DNA of 64,000 bases, taken from Cliona cf. orientalis (Eukaryota; Porifera; Demospongiae; Clionaida; Clionaidae). Below, in pieces: positions 20,566 through 30,597 of the stretch. The notes beneath the pieces were generated by a model. It saw nothing but the letters and a program-made list of their open reading frames with translations, was not told where the DNA came from and ran no database searches. A program made the translations under genes and the position numbers. The stretch lies in assembly GCA_963930775.1 (NCBI GenBank), contig OZ005694.1, positions 4,953,054-5,017,053 on the forward strand, given 5' to 3'. How positions within the stretch are numbered: position 1 is the stretch's first letter; every line of letters begins with the position of its first letter.

Positions 20566-21140
20566 TATATTCCTTGTTAGCAAACCGTAAGTTTCTATCA
20601 TAAAGCCAACACAAGGCTATGAATATTTAATTAGCTCGAAGTTGACTACAATTTCAGTCTTCGTAGGCTTATAACTCCCCGAAGGTACATGCATGTAAGA
20701 CGCTAATTTGAAAATTGGTAGTGCTAGTCATGGTTATTAGGAGGATCTCCTCAACTAGAGCCTACCTAGTTTCTATATACGCCGCCTAAGTGAGTGTATG
20801 AATATTTAATTACTGCTAATTAATAAACAGGTGGGCGTGGTCATTAGTTAATTAATTAGAATCTATATCGTGTGTAGTAACTATATTCCAAGTTAGAAGT
20901 TCATAGCTTGCTCCAAGTAGCCTCCATAACCTGATATGTGACCCTCGCTCCAGTTCAAGTGGACCCAGGCCTTAACTGTACAGAGCCCATGCAGGGATGC
21001 TACTGGTTTGTCTGGAGGAGATAATCAAAAGAACGATACATTCATGCATGCATTATTACCATGTGACATTGTATATGAAATGTCATAATTAATGTGTATT
21101 TTCAAAAAAATTTAGATTATTGTTTATCTTCCATTGACAG

Positions 21141-21221
21141 TCTTTCAGAAAACGATATTGGTTCTGGCGTAAAGGCTCTGTCTAAAGGTATCAGGAACTG
21201 CAAAGAGCTCAAGACACTCAC
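21141..21221 (+). CDS. LRR exon (type B), NLR-like receptor
   Basis: An 81-bp exon, acceptor TTGACAG, donor CAC|GTAAGT. It reads (D)'LSENDIGSGVKALSKGIR' 'NCKELKTL', the second of the alternating ribonuclease-inhibitor-type LRRs. Its first T completes the Asp codon begun by the type A exon at 8054, from which it is separated by the giant insertion. The final AC is completed by the next type A exon. The frame is open. Confidence 0.8.
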
Positions 21222-21344
21222 GTAAGTCATACTGATGTGTGGCACTTGATTTGACTGGCAGAGTATTTGCAGAAAGCAATTACAGCCTATCTACTGAACT
21301 AACCATCCCATGTACTGTCATAATAGTTATTGTGGTGGCAAAGC

Positions 21345-21436
21345 TAGTCTCGTGTACCAGACCACTCCTTCCCCAGCTCTGGATGTGGTGCAATACACCC
21401 AGAGCTGGGGAGGGAGTGGTCGGGTACACGAGACTA
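21345..21436. mobile_element. 92-bp foldback MITE, 10-bp TSD GTGGCAAAGC
   Basis: Near-perfect palindrome beginning TAGTCTCGTGTACCAGACCA. GTGGCAAAGC occurs on both sides (21335-21344, 21437-21446). Copies at the homologous position in the sister units (27331-27422, 30480-30571) show it inserted before the units duplicated. Confidence 0.9.
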
Positions 21437-21561
21437 GTGGCAAAGCATGAATATCCATATTATCGAAATTATAGTTCCGTACATGTGGACTGAGGACTGA
21501 GTACACAGCCCTAGGAAAGATAGGAAGTTGATTGGGAGTCTCCCTTGAGTACATTATTGAG

Positions 21562-22868
21562 TACGGTGGCCCAGAAGATCACTCGAGATTGCACATTGGC
21601 CTTTCGATTGTGCTAAGAGATTGCACATTGGCGATTCGAACCTCGAATCTCCAATCTCCAATCTCTTAGGACACCGTGCTAAGAGATTGCACGTTGGCGA
21701 TTCGAACTTCGAATCTCCAATCTCCAATCTCTTAGGACACCGTGCTAAGAGAGATTGCACGTTGGCGATTCGAACCTCGAATTTCCAAAGTGACACCTTT
21801 TTTAAGAGAATACACGTTGATAGCCTCGTCCCTAGGCTCCCAAGAGAGCCTGGGGACTACGTAGATGAGGCTAGTACATTGCGAACCTCGAATCTCCAAT
21901 CTCCAATCTCTTAGGACACCGTGCTAAGAGATTGCACGTTGGCGATTCGAACTTCGAATCTCCAATCTCCAATCTCTTAGGACACCGTGCTAAGAGAGAT
22001 TGCACGTTGGCAATTCGAACCTCGAATTTCCAAAGTGACACCTTTTTTAAGAGAATACACGTTGATAGCTTCGTCCCCAGGCTCCCAAGAGAGCCTGGGG
22101 ACTACGTAGATGAGGCTAGCACATTGCGAACCTCGAATCTCCAATCTCTTTGGACACCGTGCTAAGAGATTGCACGTTTGCGATTCGAACCTCGAATCTC
22201 CAATCTCTTAGGACACCGTGCTAAGAGATTGTACATTGGTGATTCGCTCGCTATTCTACGCAGGCTGACGCGCGCCATCCACCACTTGTGGCAAGGGGTG
22301 TGGCCATTATCGAATGTGCGCGGACCGTTCCCTTATGCCAGAATTATGGCTGCTAACTTATGGTGGAATAGCACAGGCTACGTGCTAGTCTCGTATAACT
22401 CCTTCTCCTGCTCTGGATGGGATCGTGTACAGCTATGGTACAACCAGAGAATCACATGCGCGCATGCGCGATTAAAGACCGTGTGACGAGGTAAATCCCC
22501 AGCCGCACCTACCTAGCTCGAATCACTGATGTGCAAATCTCTTAGCACGGTGTCCTAAGAGATTGGGGATTCGAACATAGATTATATTCCCTATATAATC
22601 TATGATTCGAATCGCCAACGTGCAATCTCTTAGCACGGTGTCCTAAGAGATTGGAGATTCGAGGTTCGAATCGCCAATGTGCAATCTCTTAGCACGATGT
22701 CCTAAGAGATTGGAGATTCCAGGTTCGAATCGCCAATGTGCAATCGCTTAGCACAGTGTCCTAAGAGATTGGAGATTGGAGATTCGAGATTCGAATCGTC
22801 AATGTGCAATCACTTAGCACAATCGAAAGGCCAATGTACAATCTCGAGTGACCTTCTGGGCCACCGTA
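21562..22868. mobile_element. 1.3-kb TIR element with subterminal repeat arrays
   Basis: Inverted ends TACGGTGGCCCAGAAG extend for over 50 bp ('CATTGGCCTTTCGATTGTGC'). Inside each end, units of 'AAGAGATTGCAC(G/A)TTGGC' plus 'GATTCGAACCTCGAATCTCC' recur, facing opposite ways at the two sides (21605-22250 and 22530-22800). A 240-bp segment with its own small foldback ('CCTCGTCCC.AGGCTCCC') is duplicated in the left part (about 21745-21900 and 21990-22140). The flanks 'ATTGAG' and 'GTTGAG' are only an imperfect TSD. No transposase ORF. It interrupts the LRR-unit intron, which is intact at 27540. Confidence 0.8.
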
Positions 22869-23162
22869 GTTGAGTGTATTTCAGCTGTGATAATCATGTG
22901 CTTGTGGGGCAATCCCTGATATGCATACATGTGTACACATAGTTCATAAAGGTTAATCACCCCAGGGGCAGGGGTTCCCTACACACTAGCTAAATTAGCC
23001 ATTTGCTACTCGATCATTTAGTTCCTGGACAAAGTAGCCTTTTTTGTCATTATTTCCTTTTTTGAAATCAATATTTAATTGGAAATATTTATGGGAAATG
23101 GCTGCAGGATTTTGTAAGCTTCAGGAACCCCTGGTTGAGTATTGTGTAGTGTATGCAAACTT
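22869..23162. other. LRR-unit intron block
   Basis: Non-coding. Matches 27550-27835, 32485-32795 and, interrupted, 6305-6550 ('CCCCAGGGGCAGGGGTTCCC', 'CAGGATTTTGTAAGCTTCAG'). Confidence 0.7.
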
Positions 23163-24009
23163 ATTAACCCTCGGCGCATGCGCGAGGGTTATGGCAGTTG
23201 GTTTATGTGTCATTCTGTCTGATATCACGCTAGCTGCTACATACCTCGTTTACGAGTCCAACTTGCGGTGTTGTAAGGTTCCATATGGCGTTCCAAACGC
23301 ATGATTTGTGTGGATTTCTCAGAAAACGCTTTATTTGCCAGTTTTGGTGTCATTTGCCGATTCTAAGCTTCTTGACTTTACCCAAGCTAGCGATAGCATG
23401 ACTTAACGTATAAATAGGTTTTATATATAATGGTATATACGTCTATTAACCCTCAGCGCATGCGCGGTTGCATCAATCCCGCCGCTCAGTCCTTTGACGA
23501 TCATGGGATGACAGTGGCTTATTTTCAACTCTAAGGCTTAGCTGCTAAGCCTTAGAGTTGAAAAGAAGCCACTCTCATCTCATACTAAGCTGCCTGTATT
23601 CTGTGGTACCTTTTGACTCTCTGGCTTGTATGCATCGCCATGCATGGCATTACAGTGCTTGAACCCAAGTGAAGTTGCGATAATATTGGACATGCAATAT
23701 TGATTTCAGTCTTGTGCCAAGGCTTTGCATCATAGTCCTTCAAGTTAAGCTAAGTACCCCAAGAATTAGAGGTTAGGCTACAGTGAGGGAAGTTGAGTTA
23801 ATCTCGACACCACAGCATGGAGTTCGATACAACACACTAGGGTGTTGCTGCTATGAGCCGTTGAACCTTGAATAACACTGCTGTGCAAGTATAACATCCC
23901 TGTCTCGCCCTGGCCCCAGCCCTTTAGCTATCCCCCTTTCTGCATGCAACTGTTGAAGCATATAGCTAATGCCATGCAACGCGCCGAGGGTTTTGTGCTC
24001 GAGAGAGCT
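23163..24009. mobile_element. ~850-bp insertion with CCCTCGGCGC ends and long hairpin
   Basis: The unit at 27830 reads 'CATACTTATTAGATATTAG' without interruption. Here ~850 bp starting ACCCTCGGCGCATGCGCGAG and ending 'GCGCCGAGGGTTTTGTGCTC...CTCTAG' is inserted, with TTA on both sides. Its first ~250 bp are a dispersed repeat with a recurring frame containing 'TYLVYESNLRC'. The copy at 32795-33645 sits at the homologous position. A 30-bp-arm palindrome lies at 23513-23573. Confidence 0.75.
23513..23573. repeat. 61-bp palindrome (30-bp arms)
   Basis: Arms begin AGTGGCTT and meet at 'AGGCTTAGC T GCTAAGCCT'. One mismatch here (TTATTTT versus TTCTTTT). The copy at 33143-33203 is perfect over 30 bp each side of a single T. 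It would fold into a strong hairpin if transcribed. Confidence 0.9.
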
Positions 24010-25107
24010 CTAGTTAGATATTAGTAGGCATTACTGTATTGTAGCTAGTGTTCCCACAGGATTTTTTTAGCATCTGACGTAACCTATTTTGTGCACAAAA
24101 AGGAGTGATGGTTATAGAATCTAGTTTATGGGGAGCCAAACATGGTGGAGAGTAGCTAAGCTAATTTCAAAATATTATGTCCCTCTCTGCCATCCCTACC
24201 ACCCCACAATGCTCTCCCATACCGGCAAATGTGGCTATAATAGATTACCGTTACTTTTCTTCGTGAAACATTTGTGTTAGAATTTTCGTGTAACAATATG
24301 TTGGTTAACTTCAAGCATTAGCCATATTAAACCGTAGGGTGCTCATTTTCGTTATTTTCGTGGTTGACTTGGCAGTAAGGAAATTTTCCCAATCACGAAA
24401 CTTTTCCACCCACAAAAATTAATGCCTACGGTGATATGGCAAGTCCATGATGATGGGCGTGGCCATAAGCATCGTGGCAGCGCGGCCAATACTTCCCAGT
24501 GTTAGCAAGCAACAGTAGCCACTGTAATCCAGCTAATAGCATCTTCGACACTAATATTCTTCTATCTCATGCTATTTGTCCAAGTCTTTGTAGTAGTAAC
24601 AAAAAAGATCGTGAGCAAGGTTGAGCGTGTGTATCGATTACATCATCACTTGAGCAGTGCCACGCCCCTGGACTAATTGCTGTCACAAAATTCAAAAAAT
24701 ACAAAACTTAATTTTGAGGGCCTTTTCAGACTTTACACGAAAATTAGCACCCATGGAAAATATCCACCATACGCTATTTGCTGTATAAGTTAGTACAGAT
24801 AAACTATTTTCACATAAAAATTTTTCGTCACTTCGCCCAAAACGAAACAATGAAAATTTCGTGAATTATGACAAGTATCATGCTTCACTAGCTGAGCATG
24901 ATGTCAGTGAAGGCTTGTCCCCTGGGTGCAAAGGCTTCCCTCATACCGATAATTTCATTACTCCATGCACATGTGCAAGGGGTGAAGTAATCGGTTGTGT
25001 CGTAGTTGTCGTTGGCACAAAAAAACACCATATATTAAGATATTAAAGCAATCAATTCATAAGCATGAGTGGATTGAATTTTTGCAAAATTTGGCTTCAG
25101 CAATTAA
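24010..25107. other. LRR-unit intron block
   Basis: Non-coding. Near-identical to 27836-28915 and 33646-34735. It includes an inverted pair 'CCGTAGGGTGCTCATTTTCG' / '...TTAATGCCTACGG' (about 24342-24432), probably an old TA-target MITE fixed before the duplications. Confidence 0.65.
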
Positions 25108-25762
25108 GGGATAGTATTCGACGCGCAATTTATAAATGATTGCGCATGGATACAATTCACGTATGTTTTAATGCGGTTTAGTCGGGAACGCGAACGAACG
25201 TCGACCATTTTCCAGATGCAAACAAAGTCCAAGTTCCTGCATCAAATTTTGAAGACCAGAGACTCGAACGAACTGACTTCGCTGTTGTTCATGCTAGTCC
25301 ATCGATCAGAGCAGGGCCAGGTATAGCGCTTTTTCGAAAACTCTAGGATGGTGAGTCGTCAGATAAGGTTTTGTCCTGGAGGGCCGCCATTAAGCGAGTC
25401 ACATGGCAGCTGAGCAGTGAGTTTTGTATGTTCGCTTTCTGTTCGTGTAACTCGATAGAGTTCAAACGCTATACCTGGCCCTGTAGAGGCTCGTAAGCTA
25501 TCGTTTCGTTTGTATATCATTACATAGAAGCTGTTTACCTTGGCAAAAACTGACGCAGGAAATTGCAAAACTTACCCGCGCTTGCAGACAGACAGTGGCA
25601 GGTTTGCTTTTCGTTTTTGTGGACCATGGGGCAGGCATCAGGAGAGCTACTTACCTGTGCCTTGACTGTGCAAAGAACGTGGACAAAAACTGGAATATAA
25701 CGGTTTCATTTATTATTCATGTGAACTTTGACCATGCGTGGGCGGAACACTATCCCGTAACC
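25108..25762. mobile_element. TTAA-target MITE (piggyBac/Kolobok type)
   Basis: The sister units read 'AGCAATTAAGGGTCACGG' (28915, 34728). Here 655 bp is inserted at TTAA, which is duplicated at 25104-25107 and 25763-25766. Ends: left GGGATAGTATTC, right (complement) GGTTACGGGATAGTGTTC. The interior carries a second palindromic element (25312-25483, ends GCAGGGCCAGGTATAGCG roughly). A solo end of the same family is at 18162. Confidence 0.85.
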
Positions 25763-25991
25763 TTAAGGGTCACGGTCAACTTGGTATTGACTTTGATGTT
25801 CTGGATTACCGTAGATAGGAATAATACGTCATGATCAGCCACAAAATATGTTTTTGGCATAAAATTTCAATCTACTGAAGTTACAGTGGTCATTGACTTG
25901 GCAAAAGACACAGCATAATGTGTGTACACATGTAGCCATGCATGATTTCATTACATTTATTAAGTTGTCAGTGATTTATTTCCCAATACAG

Positions 25992-26075
25992 CCTTAGAGG
26001 CTGTGAGTTTGGTGTCGAGGAAGCTGAGATGCTCAGTGATCTTCTTTCACAGGCCTCGTGGATTCAATCCATTGA
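25992..26075 (+). CDS. LRR exon (type A)
   Basis: 84 bp, acceptor ATACAG, donor TTGA|GTAAGT. It reads 'LRGCEFGVEEAEMLSDLL' 'SQASWIQSI', differing from the exon at 7971 at three residues (Q2R, S3G, G15S). The phase fits the type B exon before (ends AC) and after (starts T). The frame is open, consistent with a functional repeat. Confidence 0.8.
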
Positions 26076-27121
26076 GTAAGTTGTGTAATACTGCTCCCCA
26101 TAAGCACATTTGTCATTTATGTTGTGGCCTAGATCATGCTGGCTCTAGTTACTAGACCAAGCATGAAGTTGAGCACTATTCTAGTGCAAAATTATTTGCA
26201 TGGGGAAATGTACTGCATGCAAGTAACTATGGATTACTGTCAAAGCACTCACACAATGGAGCACTGTTGTAACAAATCCAGAGCCCCATTCTTGTGCAAA
26301 TACATTGAGAAATATGTTGTCTAGTGCACAGTACGCAAGTTGCTCATGCATACAACTTCTGCAAGCATAGCCTGTTAAAGCAGAGAATCAATGGTCCAGG
26401 AGTAACAACAACAATGCACATTGCATGCGAATGTACAATGCGCAGGAGTACCACTCTTGCCAGTAGTGCAATGTCAGAAGTAAGAAAGCCTAGAAACCTG
26501 GCTGTTAGTTAGTTAGTGATGAGTCAATCGTTCCATAGGGATATCACTGAACACTCTTATATAGAAGCCAATATTGTCCCTTTAGCCTATGGGGAGCTGG
26601 TCAGGGAGTAAGGAAAGATGGTATAGTGACACCCAAACGTTTGAATGAAGTGTTATTAGCTAATAGCCAAACAACTGAATTCATAAAAATACCATAAAGA
26701 CACAATCATAACTTGGGACATATGAATGAGGTGTATAGGTTGTTCGTTGTTCCACTGGCTCTTTAGAGCATAGTTGCTCCTTTATATTTATTGTGTTTAT
26801 TGTCTTTTGTAAAATTGCTCCAAACATTAGGCCTAGGGAATCTGCTGAACTGCTACTATAGCAGTAGTCATTGTCAGACTGGCTATCTTCTAGATCAATT
26901 ATCCAATGAATATGAACTTGAGTGATCTTTCAACCGTTAGGATTATGATGTAGGGTATAGTATAGGGTCCCAGGGATGCTACTGGTTTGTCTGGAGGAGA
27001 TGAACAAAAGAATAATGCGTTAATGCATGCATTATTACCATGTGGCATTGTATATGAAATGTCATAATTAATATGTATTTTCAAAAAAATTTAGATTATT
27101 GTTTATCTTCCATTCACACAG

Positions 27122-27202
27122 TCTTTCATATAACCCTATTGGTTCTGGTGTAAAGGCTCTGTCTGAAGGTATCAGGAACTGCAAAGAGCTCAAGAAACTC
27201 AC
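27122..27202 (+). CDS. LRR exon (type B)
   Basis: 81 bp, acceptor CACACAG, donor CAC|GTGAGT. It reads (D)'LSYNPIGSGVKALSEGIR' 'NCKELKKL'. Identical in protein to the exon at 30276, pointing to a recent duplication or gene conversion of the whole ~3.2-kb unit. Confidence 0.8.
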
Positions 27203-29149
27203 GTGAGTCACACTGATGTGTTTTACTTGATTTGACTGGCAGAGTATTTACAGAAAGGAATTACAGCCTTATACATCTACTGAACTAACCATCCCATGTA
27301 CTGTCATAATAATTATTGTGGTGGCAAAGCTAGTCACGTGTACCAGACCACTCCCTCCCCAGCTCTGGATGTGGTGCAATACATCCAGAGCTGGGGAGAG
27401 AGTGGTCGGATACACGAGACTAGTGGCAAAGCATGAATGTCCATATTATCGAAATTATAGTTCCGTACATGTGGACTGAGGGCTGAGTAAACATCCCTAG
27501 GAAAGATAGGAAGTTGATTGGGAGTCTCCCTTGAGTATATTTATTGAGTATATTTCAGCTGTGATAATCATGTGCTTGTGCCTGATGTGCATACATGTGT
27601 ACACATTGTTCATAAAGGTTAATCACCCCAGGGGCAGGGGTTCCCTACACACTAGCTAAATTAGCCATTTGCTACTCGATCATTTAGTCCCTGGACAAAG
27701 TAGCCTTTTTGTTATTATTTCCTTTTTTGAAATCAATATTTAATTGGAAATATTTATGGGAAATGGCTACAGGATTTTGTAAGCTTCAGGAACCCCTGGT
27801 TGAGTATTGTGTAGTGTATGCATACTTATTAGATATTAGTAGGCATTACTGTATTGTAGGTGTTCCCACAGGATTTTTTTAGCGTCTGACGTCACCTATT
27901 TTGTGCACAAAAAGGAGTGACAGTTATAGAATCTTGTTTATAGGGAGCCAAACATGGTAGAGAGTAGACTAGCTAAGCTAATTTCAAAATATTATGTCCC
28001 TCTCTGCCACCCCTACCACCCCACAATGCTCTCCCATACCAGCAAATTTGGCTATAATAGACTACCGTTACTTTCCTTCGTGAAATATTTGTGTTAGAAT
28101 TTTCGTGTAACGATATTATGTTGGTCAACTTCAAGCATTAGCCATATTAAACTGTAGGGTGCTCATTTCCGTTATTTTCGTTATTTTCATGGTTGACTTG
28201 GCAGTAAGGAAATTTTCCCAATCACGAAACTTTTCCACCCACAAAAATTAATGCCTATGGTGATATGGCAAGTCCATGATGATGGGCGTGGCCATAAGCA
28301 TCGTGGCAGCGCGGCCAATACTTCCCAGTGTTAGCAAGCAACAGTAGCCACTGTAATCCAGCTAATAGCATCTTCGATACTAATATTCTTCTATCTCATG
28401 CTATTTGTCCAAGTCTTTGTAGTAGTAACAAAAAAGATCGTGAGCAAGATTGAGCGTGTGTATCGATTACATCATCACTTGTGCAGTGCCACGCCCCTGG
28501 ACTGCTGTCACAAAATTCAAAAATACAAAACTTAATTTTGAGGGCCTTTTCAGACTTTACACGAAAATTAGCACCCACGGAAAATATCCATCATACGCTA
28601 TTTGCTGTATAAGTTAGTACAGATAAACTATTTTCACATAAAAATATTTCGTCACTTCGCCCAAAACGAAACAATGAAAATTTCGTGAATTATGACAAGT
28701 ATCATGCTTCACTAGCTGAGCATGATGTCAGTGGAGGCTTGTCCCCTGGGTGCAAAGGCTTCCCTCATACCGATAATTTCATTACTCCATGCACATGTGC
28801 AAGGGGTGAAGTAATCGGTTGTGTCGTAGTTGTCGTTGGCACAAAAAACGCCATATTATATTAAGATATTAAAGCATAAGCATGAGTGGATCGATTTTTT
28901 GCAAAATTTTGCTTCAGCAATTAAGGGTCACGGTCAACTTGGTATTGACTTTGATGTTCTGGATTACCGTAGATAGGAATAATATGTCATGATCAGCCAC
29001 AAAATATGTTTTTGGCATAAAATTTCGATCTACTGAAGTTACAGTGGTCATTGACTTGGCAAAAGACACAGCATAATGTGTGCACGCATGTAGCCATGCA
29101 TGATTTCATTACATTTATTAAGTTGTCAGTGATTTATTTCCCAATACAG
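27203..29149. other. cleanest LRR-unit intron (empty-site reference)
   Basis: No gene. Except for the old 92-bp foldback at 27331-27422, this copy lacks the insertions present in the sisters. It therefore documents the empty sites of the elements at 21562, 23163, 25108 and 30598. Confidence 0.7.
27331..27422. mobile_element. 92-bp foldback MITE, sister copy
   Basis: Same palindrome and GTGGCAAAGC flanks as 21345-21436, at the homologous intron position; a few substitutions (TAGTCACG, GGATACACG). Confidence 0.85.
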
Positions 29150-29233
29150 CCTTCAAAGCTGTGAGTTTGGTGTCGAGGAAGCTGAGATGCTCAGTGATCT
29201 TCTTTCACAGGCCTCGTGGATTCAATCCATTGA
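29150..29233 (+). CDS. LRR exon (type A)
   Basis: 84 bp, acceptor ATACAG, donor TTGA|GTAAGT. It reads 'LQSCEFGVEEAEMLSDLL' 'SQASWIQSI', one residue different from the exon at 7971. Open frame; phase fits its neighbours at 27202 and 30276. Confidence 0.8.
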
Positions 29234-30275
29234 GTAAGTTGTGTAATACTGCTCCCCATAAGCACATTTGTCATTTATGTTGTGGCCTAGATCATGCTGG
29301 CTCTAGTTACTAGACCAAGCATGAAGTTGAGCACTATTCTAGTGCAAAATTATTTGCATGGGGAAATGTACTGCATGCAAGTAACTATGGATCACTGTCA
29401 AAGCACTCACGCAATGAAGCACTGTTGTAACAAATCCAGAGCCCCATTCTTGTGCAAATACATTGAGAAATATGTTGTCTAGTGCACAGTACGCAAGTTG
29501 CTCATGCATACAACTTCCGCAAGCATAGCCTGTTAAAGCAGAGAATCAATGGTCCAGGAGTAACAACAACAATGCACATTGCATGCGAATGTACAATGCG
29601 CAGGAGTACCACTCTTGCCAGTAGTGCCATGTCAGAAGTAAGAAAGCCTAGAGACCTGGCTGTTAGTTAGTGATGAGTCAATCGTTCCATAGGGATATCA
29701 CTGAACACTCTTATATAGAAGCCAATATTGTCCCTTTAGCCTATGGGGAGCTGGTCAGGGAGTAAGGAAAGATGGTATAGTGACACCCAAACGTTTGAAT
29801 GAAGTGTTATTAGCTAATAGCCAAACAACTGAATTCATAAAAATACCATAAAGACACAATCATAACTTGGGACATATGAATGAGGTGTATAGGTTGTTCG
29901 TTGTTCCACTGGCTCTTTAGAACATAGTTGCTCCTTTATATTTATTGTGTTTATTGTCTTTTGTAAAATTGCTCCAAACATTAGGCCTAGGGAATCTGCT
30001 GAACTGCTACTATAGCAGTAGTCATTGTCAGACTGGCTATCTTCTAGATCAATTATCCAATGAATATGAACTTGAGTGATCTTTCAACCGTTAGGATTAT
30101 GATGTAGGGTATAGTATAGGGTCCCAGGGATGCTACTGGTTTGTCTGGAGGAGATGAACAAAAGAATAATGCGTTAATGCATGCATTATTACCATGTGGC
30201 ATTGTATATGAAATGTCATAATTAATATGTATTTTCAAAAAAATTTAGATTATTGTTTATCTTCCATTCACACAG

Positions 30276-30356
30276 TCTTTCATATAACCCTATTGGTTCT
30301 GGTGTAAAGGCTCTGTCTGAAGGTATCAGGAACTGCAAAGAGCTCAAGAAACTCAC
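30276..30356 (+). CDS. LRR exon (type B)
   Basis: 81 bp, acceptor CACACAG, donor CAC|GTGAGT. Same protein as the exon at 27122 (LSYNPIGSGV...). Phase-compatible with type A exons on both sides. Confidence 0.8.
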
Positions 30357-30479
30357 GTGAGTCACACTGATGTGTGTCACTTGATTTGACTGGCAGAGTA
30401 TTTGCAGAAAGCAATTACAGCCTATCTACTGAACTAACCATCCCATGTACTGTCATAATAATTATTGTGGTGGCAAAGC

Positions 30480-30571
30480 TAGTCTCGTGTACCAGACCAC
30501 TCCCTCCCCAGCTCTGGATGTGGTGCAATACACCCAGAGCTGGGGAGGGAGTGGTCGGGTACACGAGACTA
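30480..30571. mobile_element. 92-bp foldback MITE, sister copy
   Basis: Same palindrome and 10-bp flanks as 21345-21436 at the homologous position of the third unit. Confidence 0.85.
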
Positions 30572-30597
30572 GTGGCAAAGCATGAATGTCCATATTA

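Larger units (their letters stand above)
8860..20991 (-). mobile_element. giant (~12.1 kb) DNA transposon with multidomain gene
   Basis: The borders come from sister LRR units. Uninterrupted copies (26960-26985, 30118-30140) read 'AGGGTCCCAGGGATGCTACT'. Here the left part stops at 8859 and the right part resumes at 20992. The dinucleotide CA sits at both borders. The ends are inverted: left ...GTTAAGGCCTGGG (8876-8888), right CCCAGGCCTTAAC (20964-20976), with weaker matching outside that core. A long internal inverted repeat (9248-9622 / 20210-20565) lies subterminally. The minus strand carries one predicted spliced gene running about 18035 to 9864. Nested insertions sit at 16296-16451, 18690-19126 and 19530-19843. 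Size and boundaries are well supported; superfamily is inferred from the transposase. Confidence 0.85.

Noticed and set aside
21600..22800. tRNA-like genes suggested by GGTTCGAATC
   Set aside because: No cloverleaf, acceptor stem or A-box could be built; the motif is part of a transposon subterminal repeat.
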